Shown here one piece after another: positions 8,701 through 16,472 of a stretch of 64,000 nucleotides of DNA; the stretch's first letter is position 1; the number at the start of each line of letters is the position of its first letter. The position numbers and the translations under genes were made by a program. The notes under the pieces are model-generated. The model saw only the letters and a program-made list of their open reading frames with translations. It did not search any database and was not told where the DNA came from. Origin of the DNA: Pedobacter cryoconitis (GTDB taxonomy: Bacteria > Bacteroidota > Bacteroidia > Sphingobacteriales > Sphingobacteriaceae); NCBI GenBank assembly GCA_019352875.1, contig JAAAFW010000015.1, positions 1,440,598 to 1,504,597 on the forward strand, written 5' to 3'.

Positions 8701-11700
8701 GAAAGACTTTCACCTTTAAACGTCAGAGCTATTCGACTCGGATTTGAACTGACCTGATCTTCAAAGAGGCCAACCAAGGTTTTTTCTTCCTGATACGGCG
8801 CGGAGGTAATCTGCTGACGTGACAGAGTTCTTAAGAACTTCAGGTCGCCAATTTTTTGTTTTGGATTTCTAATTATCGATTCAAGTAATGCAAGGTATTG
8901 CGTTGCCATATTAGCGATAGTCTCTTTTTTGAAAAGGCCGTCGGCATATTCAATGTTCAGCAGTAATCCCTTTTGCCGTGGTATGACTTCAAATTGCAGG
9001 TCAAATTTAGATTTACCATTGAAAATCCACTCCAACTGATGATTAATGACGGGAGATGCATTATCTGTAGTATGATCGGATTCCTGTAAAATAAAAATAG
9101 TCTGAAATAATGAATTATGGCCATTAAACCTGTCTTTCATCTGTTCCCTGATAATGAGTTCCAGCGGTATTTCCTGATTCTGAAATACATGAGGTAGCAT
9201 CTGTCTGATTTTTTGCAACAAATCTTCATACACCGGATTACCCTCTATCTGAATTCGCAGGGGTAACATGTTAACAAAATAGCCAATTGTTTCGTCTGCG
9301 GTTGAGGGTGTTCTGTTGGCTGCTGGGCTACCTATACAAAGATCATCCTGGCCACTGTAATACTGCATAAGTAAGCTAAATGCCGATAGTAAGGTCATGT
9401 ATAAGGTTACATGCTGCTCTTCTGAGAGTGTACGGACCCCTTCGGTTAAATCTGCAGGAATAAAAACCTGATGTTGTTTTCCTGAAAGTTGCGGGGTGGA
9501 AGGCCTCGGATAATCAAGCGGCAGCTGGAGATAAGGCACTTCCAGGAGGTAATTTTTCCAGAAGTCAAGACCTGCATTTATTCTGACGGGCGTGATATTG
9601 GTTTGTTGCCAGTAGGCGTAGTCCCGGTATTGGAGTGGTTGTTCTTTTGGTATTGGTTTTTTCTGATGGGCGATGTGCTGGTATAGGTCATTGAGTTCTC
9701 TAATGAGCAGGGGCATAGACCATCCATCGGTTGCAATATGATGAATAATGAGGAACAAAGAGGATGGTTTGTTTACCTTGTTTATTAAATAGGCGCGGAG
9801 CATATAATCTTTGTTCAGTTCGAAAGGTATGTCTAAATAAAACTGCAGTGAGGTGGGATCTTCAAGCGAATGCAGTTGCCAGTTTTCCGGGCTTATCAGG
9901 TTTTGATAAGGTTCGTCTTCCTCCTCAGTTATTACGGTTCTAAGAACACTATGCCGGTCCAGTAGCATCCGGAACGCAGTTTGTAGTGCGCTGAAGGAAA
10001 TGCTTTCTTCCACCGGATAGATAACGCCGATGTGGTAGGGCAAACTGCCGTTTAACCGGTCAATAAACCACAAACTTCGCTGCTGCGTGGATAGCCTGAC
10101 CTTTTTTGTCGCCGCGGTTCTGGTAATTTCGATATTTTCCTGCCATTGCTTATCTTTTTGGGCAAGATAAGCTGTAAGTTCACTGATCGTTGGGAAAAGG
10201 AAAAGATCTGCGATTTGAAGAGGTAGGTTTAATTGCGTCCGAATCCTGGATACCAGTTTATAAGCATAAATTGAATTGCCTCCGAAGTAGAAGAAATTGT
10301 CATTAATGCCGATTTTTTCCATTTCCAGAATCGCTCCCCAGAGTTTAACGAGTTCTGCCTGCAAAGGTGTCTGCGGAGCTTTATAAGAATCCCTGAATTC
10401 ATAATCTTCCGTATAATAAGTCGCCAATAATTCCCGGTCCAGTTTTCCATTGGCAGTAAGTGGAAAGTTCCCGACCCTGATAAATCGGGAAGGCACCATA
10501 TATGATGGCAAAAGGTTATTCAGGTAATCTCTTAATTTTTCTCCGGTGACATCGGATGGGCTGATGAAATAGCAAATCAATTTTTTGTTTTCGGGCTGTT
10601 CACCCCGAACAAGTACACTGCAGTTCATGATATCTGGTGACTGACGTAACTGCTCTTCGATTTCAGAAAGCTCTACTCTGTAGCCACGAATCTTAACCTG
10701 AAAGTCTACCCGACCTACAAATTCATAATTATTATCCGGCAGCTTCCTGACGATATCTCCTGATTTATATACCTTTTCGATATCTCCTGATTGGTTTTTT
10801 AAGTCAATAAAACGTGCTTGAGTCAGTTCAGCCCGGTTATGATAGCCGTTGCCTACCTGAATGCCGCCAATAAACAGTTCTCCAGTTTCCCCTTGTGGTA
10901 CAGGATTTAATTGTTCATCCAGTACATAATATGTTACATTCGGAAAAGGTTTCCCTATGGTTGTCAGCGGATGTACATCGTCAAAAGTAAAGACGCTGAC
11001 AACTACAGTTGTTTCTGTTGGTCCGTACATATTCACCAGAGTTAGCATTGATTTCCAGTAATTTACGACATATGATGCCGGGGCCTCGCCACCGGTATAT
11101 ACTTTTCTGAGATTACCTTTTCTTCCATCTGCAGGTAGTGTCGCAAGCGTAGAAAAAGGGATGTATGGAATTATTGTTATTCCTTTTTCACAGATGAAAT
11201 CAAGCAGGGCATCACCGATAATCCTGTTATCCGGATAAAGTTGTACTGTAATGCCCAGGGTAAGGGGTGCCCATAAATCAAGAGCTATCCCGTCAAAATT
11301 GGGACTTGAGATTTGTAATGCATAATCAGCTTCCTCTGCTTCCAGCTGATGGCCGTAGTGTTTAACAAAATTGGCAATTGCGTGGTGTGCAATCTTTACC
11401 GCCTTTGGAATACCCGTACTACCAGACGTATAGGCAAAATAAGCCGTTGAATCGTAAAGGTCTTCTATTGGGGGCTTCTCTGTTGAAAGATTTTTTAAAG
11501 TATTTTGAGTCTCTGTATCATCTATGAATATGATATCGCCGTTATAAAAATTAAATTTTTCTGCACAGGCTTTGGTTGTAATCAGTAAAGGGTTATCCAT
11601 GTCTTCAAGCATCAGCATCAGCCGCTCCTCAGGATAATGCAGATCCAGGGATAGATAGGCAGCTTCTGCTTTCCAGATCGCCAGCATAACAATAATTCTT

Positions 11701-11912
11701 TCTATTGATTGCTCCATGCAAAAGGCAACAGGTTTATTCAAATATTTTCCTTTAAGCTTTATAAGTCTCGCTGTTTTATTTGCTTTATGATCAAGATCTT
11801 TAAAGTTAATTTTATCGTTCTCAGAAATTATAGCTGTTTTATTGGAGTGATTTAACGCTGAATCTTCTAGTGAATTCAGTATTGTGTTGAATAAAGGGGG
11901 ATAATCGCTCAT
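5790..11912 (-). CDS. Dimodular non-ribosomal peptide synthetase, A-PCP-C-A-PCP-reductase
   Basis: This 2040-residue multidomain enzyme would activate two amino acids, join them and release the chain reductively. Domains: A1 about 10-500 (YTSGSTGIPK at 161-170, MYGPTETT at 295-302, SGDIVR, NGKLD); PCP1 515-585 with Ser547 in GGNS; C about 605-1020 with HHIATDG at 724-730; A2 about 1045-1535 (HTSGTTGIPK, AYGPTETT, TGDRVR, NGKLD); PCP2 1552-1625 with Ser1585 in GGHS; reductase 1665-2040 with GATGFVG near 1675-1681 and the YIQSK Tyr/Lys pair at 1839-1843. There is no thioesterase and no epimerase, so the product should be a dipeptide aldehyde or alcohol, which can cyclise to an imine or pyrazinone. 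The A-T-C-A-T-R order is that of Staphylococcus aureusimine synthetase AusA. No MbtH-like protein or phosphopantetheinyl transferase is in the window. Confidence 0.95.
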   Translation of the reverse strand: MSDYPPLFNTILNSLEDSALNHSNKTAIISENDKINFKDLDHKANKTARLIKLKGKYLNKPVAFCMEQSIERIIVMLAIWKAEAAYLSLDLHYPEERLMLMLEDMDNPLLITTKACAEKFNFYNGDIIFIDDTETQNTLKNLSTEKPPIEDLYDSTAYFAYTSGSTGIPKAVKIAHHAIANFVKHYGHQLEAEEADYALQISSPNFDGIALDLWAPLTLGITVQLYPDNRIIGDALLDFICEKGITIIPYIPFSTLATLPADGRKGNLRKVYTGGEAPASYVVNYWKSMLTLVNMYGPTETTVVVSVFTFDDVHPLTTIGKPFPNVTYYVLDEQLNPVPQGETGELFIGGIQVGNGYHNRAELTQARFIDLKNQSGDIEKVYKSGDIVRKLPDNNYEFVGRVDFQVKIRGYRVELSEIEEQLRQSPDIMNCSVLVRGEQPENKKLICYFISPSDVTGEKLRDYLNNLLPSYMVPSRFIRVGNFPLTANGKLDRELLATYYTEDYEFRDSYKAPQTPLQAELVKLWGAILEMEKIGINDNFFYFGGNSIYAYKLVSRIRTQLNLPLQIADLFLFPTISELTAYLAQKDKQWQENIEITRTAATKKVRLSTQQRSLWFIDRLNGSLPYHIGVIYPVEESISFSALQTAFRMLLDRHSVLRTVITEEEDEPYQNLISPENWQLHSLEDPTSLQFYLDIPFELNKDYMLRAYLINKVNKPSSLFLIIHHIATDGWSMPLLIRELNDLYQHIAHQKKPIPKEQPLQYRDYAYWQQTNITPVRINAGLDFWKNYLLEVPYLQLPLDYPRPSTPQLSGKQHQVFIPADLTEGVRTLSEEQHVTLYMTLLSAFSLLMQYYSGQDDLCIGSPAANRTPSTADETIGYFVNMLPLRIQIEGNPVYEDLLQKIRQMLPHVFQNQEIPLELIIREQMKDRFNGHNSLFQTIFILQESDHTTDNASPVINHQLEWIFNGKSKFDLQFEVIPRQKGLLLNIEYADGLFKKETIANMATQYLALLESIIRNPKQKIGDLKFLRTLSRQQITSAPYQEEKTLVGLFEDQVSSNPSRIALTFKGESLSYLQLHKQSAIVANYLIRSGVKRGQFVACLMEQSLELVSGLLGVVKSGAAYIPLDINNPIERMNVLIDDTNPSFLVTTYNFKKIAEMLQIPVLYLEDILNTGTGEQEMRSFTNTHSPSDLIYVIHTSGTTGIPKGVLIEHRAISNFTTRYGDLLDIGSEDRTLQFSPYNFDGSVMDIWIPLIKGATVHLYPNNKLLGENLANFLQLHAITVIPFISPSVLSTLPESAAFPHLRVIATGAEVCPLSLSRRWISKVKLLNAYGPTETTVAVNNFVFDTRHSGNTLGKPIQHIRFYILDKYRRQVPEGAIGELYISGIQVARGYLNQPKLTAEKFPSNPFIQKDDPNEFIYNRMYKTGDRVRLLKDGMIEYAGREDQQIKIRGYRVELSEIEAALQQIDGIGQAVVQLVRPDSDLLSIRAYITGDNKKSSIRAELDKKLPAYMIPAEIIRIEELPVKHNGKLDLHALARFAEESSHETEEEQQELNEHEQLLKEIWSDVLKLKSIQVDDNFFHLGGHSLLLTKLYSRIAQHYPGKISLSELYINNTIRKLARLIETSDTNLSPQNYSLGNDPLSEELKIDAAQVIDPDAFNYSSKGNFTNPRAILLTGATGFVGIHMLAEFIRTTQASIYLLIRSDNEKHAAERLLKTIRQQLLPVEIYDSERVKLLTGDLSKPLLGLSETAYGELAKKIDVIYHAGGAVNFIQPYAYMKAANIGGLRSLIQLATTVQLKQISLLSTVGVYSWEHYFTHPEMIMENDPTDPAFKYLSRDMGYIQSKWVMEKIADKAIKLGVPVIIFRLGYAFCHSLNGATAKYQWWSSLVKTCIELNSYPMLAAQKEELIAVDFIGKAIAHISKNPNAPGKIFHLSSTKTDNISVTDFFVLLNKEFGMNLKPLPYTEWMSLWENDEQSPLYPLLSLFKFKVYDDKSIIEIHQNTPDFDTSNTLHFLKDSDIRVPAIDRNMLSAYLKNLGIEGF

Positions 11913-11965
11913 AACTTATTGATTTAATTAAAAAATGAAACTAAAAAGTTGCTAATTATTTTATC

Positions 11966-11973
11966 CAAATGTA
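11966..11973 (-). promoter_or_regulatory. Predicted -7 promoter element of the NRPS gene
   Basis: Read on the minus strand this is TACATTTG, an exact match to the Bacteroidota -7 consensus TAnnTTTG, 54 bases upstream of the NRPS start codon. No clear -33 TTTG partner was found at the usual distance. The spacer between the NRPS and methyltransferase genes is very AT-rich (11913-12105), so chance matches are possible. Confidence 0.5.
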
Positions 11974-12105
11974 TATTATTTAATTACTGTTTTATATGTT
12001 CATTTTATTCATGCTTATTATTTTTACAATTGATTTTATGTTACTACAGTTAACTTAAATATTTTTTATTTAGTTTTATATATGAATTAATAATTAACTG
12101 ATAAC

Positions 12106-13131
12106 ATGAAAAGAACTCAAATTAACCCGGTACAAACATTTAAAATGTATGAATTGATAAGTGGCTATTGGGTTGCATGTGGTATACATGCAGTTGCAGA
12201 ACTCAATATTGCAGACCTGCTTAATCAAGGCGATCAAACTGTTGAGGAACTAGCGAAGAGAACAGCTTCGCATCCCGGTTCCTTGTACCGGCTGCTGCGT
12301 GCAGTGGCTAGCGTAGGGATCTTTGAAGAAACCGAAGATGGGAGATTTAGTTTAAATGAGCTTGGTGCTGCAATATTGAGTGACACACCTGGTTCGGTAA
12401 AACCGTGGGCACTCGCCAATCTCGGCGAACATTTTCCGGCCTTCGGAAACCTGACTTATGGAATCAGGACGGGTAAAATTCCTTTTGACGACTTCCACGG
12501 AATATCTCTTTGGGAATATTATAAACAAAATCCGGCAGCCGGTGAAAATGTGATGAAAGCAATGGCCGGTGTTTCTGGTGCTGTAATAGATGGTATAACC
12601 AGTGCATATGACTTCTCGTCATTTGAAAATATAGTAGATATAGGTGGTGGTAATGGCGCATTGTTGTTTAGTGTATTGCGTACAGCACCGCGTAGTAAAG
12701 GGATTGTGTTTGACGAAGCTTATGTAGTAGAGCAGACTGCGCAGCAAATTCCCGATGACCTGAAAGACAGATGTACAGTTTCAGGAGGGAGCTTTTTTAA
12801 TGAAATCCCAGCGGGTTCAGATCTTTACCTGACCAAATGGGTGACGCATGACTGGAATGACGATGAGGTTATCCTTTTATTGAAGAATGCAAGGACGGCG
12901 ATGAAAGACAGCAGTAAACTTTTAATTATCGATGCGGTGATCCCCGATGGGAGTTTAAACGTTCCACATGCGGGAAAATTACTTGACTTAAATATCATGG
13001 CTATGACCAGTGGAAAGGAGAGAACGCTTAAAGAATTTAAACATTTGTTGGAAGCATCTGGTCTGAGTTTTACGCGTCTTATTGAAACTACTACCGAAGT
13101 ATCCAGTATAATAGAATGTGAAAAGCATTAA
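12106..13131 (+). CDS. SAM-dependent O-methyltransferase (acetylserotonin/CrtF/TcmN-type)
   Basis: The 341-residue protein has an N-terminal winged-helix dimerisation domain (about 15-100, with VEELAKRTASHPGSLYRLLR) and a C-terminal class I methyltransferase domain. SAM motif I is VDIGGGNG near 176-183, and THDWNDDE near 247-254 includes the histidine that serves as general base in this family. It methylates a hydroxyl group of a small molecule in the cytoplasm. It is divergent from the NRPS with a 193-base spacer and 11 bases upstream of an EthD-like gene, so a tailoring role on the NRPS product is plausible. The leaving neighbours (metallophosphoesterase and IS) are unrelated. Confidence 0.9.
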   Translation: MKRTQINPVQTFKMYELISGYWVACGIHAVAELNIADLLNQGDQTVEELAKRTASHPGSLYRLLRAVASVGIFEETEDGRFSLNELGAAILSDTPGSVKPWALANLGEHFPAFGNLTYGIRTGKIPFDDFHGISLWEYYKQNPAAGENVMKAMAGVSGAVIDGITSAYDFSSFENIVDIGGGNGALLFSVLRTAPRSKGIVFDEAYVVEQTAQQIPDDLKDRCTVSGGSFFNEIPAGSDLYLTKWVTHDWNDDEVILLLKNARTAMKDSSKLLIIDAVIPDGSLNVPHAGKLLDLNIMAMTSGKERTLKEFKHLLEASGLSFTRLIETTTEVSSIIECEKH

Positions 13132-13142
13132 ATAGCTAGGTT

Positions 13143-13469
13143 ATGATCAAAGTGACTATATTTTATCCCGTCCAAACTGGGCAATGGTTTGACAAAATAT
13201 ACTACCTCGAAAAGCATTTGCCGCTGTCTAAAGCGGTATTTGGTGAAGCACTCAGAGGGGTGCTGATAGAAGAACTGATTGAGGCAGACCTATCAGAGGG
13301 AAATGTGTCTTATCAGATTATTGGCCACCTTTTCTTCGATTCAGCAGATGACTTTTATAACAAATACCTTCCTGCAAAAGAACTTTTATTTGAAGATGGA
13401 TTAAAATACACAAACTGTATCCCTTTTCTGCAGCTTAGCAAGGTTTTATATGGTGATTATCCCGTATAG
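13143..13469 (+). CDS. EthD-like dimeric alpha/beta-barrel protein
   Basis: This is a 108-residue protein starting MIKVTIFYPVQTGQWFDKIYY and continuing with EKHLPLS, the pattern of EthD and related small ferredoxin-like dimers in which the N-terminal strand is followed by a FDxxYYxxxH helix. Such proteins often sit beside oxidoreductases or biosynthetic genes and can bind or transform hydrophobic products; the reaction is usually unknown. The 11-base gap after the methyltransferase suggests translation from the same mRNA, so it may belong to the NRPS locus. Confidence 0.75.
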   Translation: MIKVTIFYPVQTGQWFDKIYYLEKHLPLSKAVFGEALRGVLIEELIEADLSEGNVSYQIIGHLFFDSADDFYNKYLPAKELLFEDGLKYTNCIPFLQLSKVLYGDYPV

Positions 13470-13471
13470 TT

Positions 13472-13479
13472 TATATTTG
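13472..13479 (+). promoter_or_regulatory. Predicted -7 promoter element of the 13515 gene
   Basis: TATATTTG matches the Bacteroidota -7 consensus exactly and lies 36 bases before the ATG at 13515. It suggests that the secreted hypothetical has its own promoter and that the methyltransferase/EthD unit ends at 13469. Confidence 0.5.
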
Positions 13480-13514
13480 TCTCCGCAATACTGCCAAGCT
13501 CAATAGCGATTTGA

Positions 13515-14063
13515 ATGAAATCAGTTAAAAAAAATGTTCTGTCTGTAATCGTGGTTACTTTTCTTTGCTCTTTATCTTTCGCGGTATTCGCACAGAAATC
13601 CGGGAATGCGCGTAAACTATTGGACAGGCCATATTTTTTGGAGCATGAGCTGAAAAGTAAGGACAGTCTGTTTGCTACAGACGTAGTTACGCTCAAAAAG
13701 TATATCACATTTGACAGTCTTGATGTAGAGTTGCTGAAAGCACCAGTTTTAAGGGAGATCTTGTTGGGAGAAGCCAGGGTCGGCAGGCCGGCAACCTATC
13801 AGACTATGGTAGCATATATGGATTACTACCGGCAGACCGTCGCTTACAGGGAGTTCCGCGAAAACCTGTTGCTGTTTAAACGAATGGAGTCTGTAAAAGT
13901 AAACCCCTTAAATTGGGAGAAGGATCAGATACTTTTTAATCGCCTTGGGTTTACCGAAAGTGACCTGGAAGATTTTAAGTCTTATATCTCAGCTCCGGAA
14001 CATGCCAATATGAATTATAAGCAGGCTTATATCGGTTATATGAATGAAATAATGGCTTTGTAA
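13515..14063 (+). CDS. Secreted hypothetical protein
   Basis: I do not recognise this 182-residue protein. It starts with a clear Sec signal peptide (basic KSVKKN, then a hydrophobic core, cleavage probable after FAVFAQ). The mature part is mostly helical and charged, with many Leu/Lys/Glu and no cysteine pairs. It has no repeat and no known catalytic motif. It has its own predicted promoter and is followed after 78 bases by the metallophosphoesterase in the same direction. Location is probably periplasm or outside. Confidence 0.6.
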   Translation: MKSVKKNVLSVIVVTFLCSLSFAVFAQKSGNARKLLDRPYFLEHELKSKDSLFATDVVTLKKYITFDSLDVELLKAPVLREILLGEARVGRPATYQTMVAYMDYYRQTVAYREFRENLLLFKRMESVKVNPLNWEKDQILFNRLGFTESDLEDFKSYISAPEHANMNYKQAYIGYMNEIMAL

Positions 14064-14141
14064 ATACGGATCTTAAAGTTAACTTAATACGGCGTTAACT
14101 TTTGAGCCTTTATTTTTACCGCCATCAATCAAAAATATAAA

Positions 14142-15047
14142 ATGGAACGAAGAACCTTGATTAAAAGCCTTGGTGGTTTACTTTTAATGCCATCTCTGGC
14201 AATTGGTCATACAATATCTGCAGAGAAGCCAGTGCTGAGGTTTGCACATTTAACAGATATACATCTTAAAGATGAGTTTGATGCGCCAGCCAGATTCGCG
14301 AAATGCCTGCACAAGCTGCAGCAGACGGAACCTAAATTAGACTTTATACTTAACGGCGGAGATGTCGTCTTTGATATGAACAAGCAAAATCTGAATGCGA
14401 TATCTGCTCAATGGAAACAATATCACAATGTGCTAAAAGCAGAAAGCAGTTTGCCGGTACATTACTGCCTGGGAAATCACGATATCTGGTGGGATGAAAA
14501 TAATAAAGGTCAAACAGTATATGGGAAGCAATACGCACTTGACCAGCTTGGTATGCCAGGTCTGTATTACAGTTTCGTGAAAAACGGGTGGAAATTTATT
14601 TTGCTCGATAGTGTACATCTGGATCTTGATGGCACCTGGTATATTGGAAAATTAGGGGAGCAGCAAATTGAATGGCTGGAAAATGAACTGCGAAATACAA
14701 ATCCTTCTGTTCCGGTTGTTGTCCTTTCTCATATCCCTATATTGAGTTCGACGGTGTTGATCGCTGCCGACAATGCTTCCAATGGATATCAGATTTTGGG
14801 AGGAGATATGCATGTCGATGCCCGCAGAATAGTTGATATTTTTTGCAGGTACCCGAATGTTAAGTTATCTCTGAGCGGCCACACGCATCTAAGGGATAAG
14901 GTTGTCTATAATGATGTTACCTATATCTGTAATGGTGCTGTAAGCGGTGCCTGGTGGGAGGGTAACCGGCAGCAAACTGCTCCGGGTTATGGTGTTATAG
15001 ACTTATTTGCAGACGGTACTTTCGAGGAAAAATACGTTAATTACTAA
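14142..15047 (+). CDS. Secreted calcineurin-like metallophosphoesterase
   Basis: This 301-residue protein carries the full metallophosphoesterase motif set: TDIH near residue 38-41 (D-x-H), GGD near 73, GNHD near 110-113, SHIP near 198 and GHTH near 246-249. These residues bind two divalent metals and hydrolyse phosphate mono- or diesters. The N-terminus (ERRTLIKSLGGLLLMPSLAIG) resembles an export signal with a paired arginine, so Tat or Sec export is possible. Similar proteins are called 3',5'-cyclic-nucleotide phosphodiesterase-like, but the substrate here is unknown. A strong terminator follows at 15065-15102. Confidence 0.88.
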   Translation: MERRTLIKSLGGLLLMPSLAIGHTISAEKPVLRFAHLTDIHLKDEFDAPARFAKCLHKLQQTEPKLDFILNGGDVVFDMNKQNLNAISAQWKQYHNVLKAESSLPVHYCLGNHDIWWDENNKGQTVYGKQYALDQLGMPGLYYSFVKNGWKFILLDSVHLDLDGTWYIGKLGEQQIEWLENELRNTNPSVPVVVLSHIPILSSTVLIAADNASNGYQILGGDMHVDARRIVDIFCRYPNVKLSLSGHTHLRDKVVYNDVTYICNGAVSGAWWEGNRQQTAPGYGVIDLFADGTFEEKYVNY

Positions 15048-15064
15048 CACGTTTTATTTAAAGA

Positions 15065-15102
15065 AATGGGCATACATATCAATATGAATGCCCATTTTTT
15101 TT
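15065..15102 (+). terminator. Rho-independent terminator after the metallophosphoesterase gene
   Basis: The arms ATGGGCAT (15066-15073) and ATGCCCAT (15088-15095) form an 8-bp stem directly followed by a run of eight T. It lies 18 bases after the stop codon. Confidence 0.85.
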
Positions 15103-15112
15103 GAACTGAAGA

Positions 15113-15129
15113 AATTGTCCATTCCTGAA
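15113..15129 (+). repeat. Left inverted repeat of the IS3-family element
   Basis: The 17 bases match the reverse complement of 16456-16472 at 13 positions, including a perfect 9-base block ATTCCTGAA. Position is 44 bases upstream of the first transposase gene. Confidence 0.6.
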
Positions 15130-15172
15130 AGTAGTTGATAAAGTTTAGGATAATTCTTAAATTAAATTAAGA

Positions 15173-15526
15173 ATGGAAGCACCAAGAAAAGGATCAAAAG
15201 GTGGTCGGGTAGCCATCTATGATGAAAGTTTAAAAATATCAGTTTGCTGTGATTACCACAGTGGTCGACTGAGTGTAAGTCAGGTAGGGAAGAAATATGG
15301 TTTAGATGAAGGGACCGTGTATCACTTTTTGCGTTGGTATAAGAAATATCAGGGGCGTTTGGAAGGTTTGACTAGTGCTTCTATATCAAAAGATAAGGAT
15401 GTTGTGGATCTGAGTAAGGAATTATCCTATGCGCAGCTTCGTATTACCGCTTTAGAATTGCTGTTGAAGAATGCAGAAAAAGAAATGGGGGTAGATATCC
15501 TAAAAAAGCATGGTACCAAACGGTAA
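15173..15526 (+). CDS. IS3-family transposase OrfA (helix-turn-helix subunit)
   Basis: The 117-residue protein has an N-terminal helix-turn-helix (about 15-60; SVCCDYHSGRLSVSQVGKKYGLDEGTVYHFLRWYKKY) that would bind the inverted repeats, then a leucine-rich helix (about 80-110; LRITALELLLKNAEKEM) for multimerisation. Near its end lies the slippery heptamer A AAA AAG (15502-15508) in the correct phase. A -1 shift there joins it to OrfB with no stop codon in between, producing the fusion transposase; unshifted translation gives this short inhibitor form ending at 15526. Confidence 0.9.
   Translation: MEAPRKGSKGGRVAIYDESLKISVCCDYHSGRLSVSQVGKKYGLDEGTVYHFLRWYKKYQGRLEGLTSASISKDKDVVDLSKELSYAQLRITALELLLKNAEKEMGVDILKKHGTKR
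15502..15508 (+). promoter_or_regulatory. Programmed -1 frameshift site of the IS element
   Basis: The sequence is A AAA AAG with the zero-frame codons AAA (15503) and AAG (15506). After a one-base backward slip, reading continues at 15508 as AWYQTVRQLRG and stays open to 16449. This is the canonical IS3-family heptamer; a downstream stimulating structure was not worked out. Confidence 0.8.
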
Positions 15527-16449
15527 GGCAATTACGGGGCATATTTAATCAGTATTCGCTTCGTTTTATTTGCAAACTGTTTGGTAAAAGTCCTCAGGGC
15601 TGGTATCATTTGCACCAGCATAAGGATGAGAAAGTAATGAAGCAGGCTTTAATTCTGGAAAAAGTACGGCGTATCCGTGCAATATTACCACGTTTGGGAA
15701 CGATCAAACTACTCCACCAATTGCATCAAGAACTGCAATCGGATCAGTTGCATATTGGTCGGGACTCGCTGTTCAGGTTAATGCGGGAAAACAATTTATT
15801 GATCAAAAACAGACGTAGAACGGTAAAAACGACCAATTCTATCCATCGTTTTAAAATATGGCCTGACTTGGTTAACCGGCGTAGCAGCACGATGGCCGAA
15901 GAGATTTGGGTAAGTGATATTACCTATATCCGCTGTAAAAGTGGCTTTGCCTATCTATCATTGGTCAGCGATGCCTACTCCCGTAAAATTGTCGGATATA
16001 ATCTAAGTCCGAATCTAAAAGCAGACAGCTGTATGAAAGCGTTAAAGATGGGCCTAGATGCCCGTTTATATCCTAAAAGGCAGCTAGTACATCATTCCGA
16101 TCGGGGTATTCAATATTGCTGCGACGCTTATATTCAGCTTCTGCAGCAGCACCAGATCCACATCAGTATGACCCAATCGGGCAGTCCCTATGATAATGCC
16201 ATTGCCGAAAGAATCAATGGAATACTGAAGACCGAGTTCGGGCTTCATGAAACTTTTGGCTCCTTAGCCCTGGCTAAAAAACAGGTGGAGACGGCCATCT
16301 CCAAATACAACTATCTGCGCCCACATTTTAGCTGTGGATTAAACACACCACAGTACAAGCATGCCTATGTAGAGCCGCGCAAAACCAAGCGAAATCAGGA
16401 ATATTTAAACTACTCACAAGCAAAATCAGGAATACCAGTTACAGAATAA
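15508..16449 (+). CDS. IS3-family transposase OrfB (rve/DDE integrase domain)
   Basis: Expressed as the C-terminal part of an OrfAB fusion; the first possible independent start, a TTG, is at 15610. An HTH_21-like segment (about 15680-15800) precedes the integrase core. The DDE residues are visible: Asp in WVSDITYIR (near 15917), Asp in VHHSDRGIQY (near 16099) and Glu in AIAERINGILKTE (near 16208), with 35 residues between the last two as in D,D(35)E transposases. The usual closing segment YNYLRPHFSCGLNTPQ is present. All key residues are intact, so the element may still be active. Confidence 0.92.
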   Translation, partial: AWYQTVRQLRGIFNQYSLRFICKLFGKSPQGWYHLHQHKDEKVMKQALILEKVRRIRAILPRLGTIKLLHQLHQELQSDQLHIGRDSLFRLMRENNLLIKNRRRTVKTTNSIHRFKIWPDLVNRRSSTMAEEIWVSDITYIRCKSGFAYLSLVSDAYSRKIVGYNLSPNLKADSCMKALKMGLDARLYPKRQLVHHSDRGIQYCCDAYIQLLQQHQIHISMTQSGSPYDNAIAERINGILKTEFGLHETFGSLALAKKQVETAISKYNYLRPHFSCGLNTPQYKHAYVEPRKTKRNQEYLNYSQAKSGIPVTE

Positions 16450-16455
16450 AGTAAA

Positions 16456-16472
16456 TTCAGGAATATTAAATT
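16456..16472 (-). repeat. Right inverted repeat of the IS3-family element
   Basis: Reverse complement of the left repeat with 13 of 17 positions matching. It begins 7 bases after the OrfB stop codon. A similar TCAGGAATA word occurs about 30 bases earlier inside the coding end. Confidence 0.55.

Larger units (their letters stand above)
15113..16472 (+). mobile_element. IS3-family insertion sequence, apparently intact
   Basis: The element has two overlapping-phase genes (15173-15526 and the -1 frame continuing to 16449) and imperfect terminal inverted repeats. The left end at 15113-15129 and the right end at 16456-16472 (reverse complement) share AATT, four unmatched bases, then ATTCCTGAA. Total length of about 1.36 kb fits the family. 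The exact tips and target duplication could not be fixed: a left tip at TGTCC (15116) would be conventional, but no matching CA end is seen on the right. It inserted between a terminator and a noncoding spacer, so it appears to disrupt no gene. Confidence 0.8.

Noticed and set aside
14142..15047. Metallophosphoesterase broken by the IS element
   Set aside because: The gene has all motifs, a stop codon and its own terminator before the IS left end, so it is intact.
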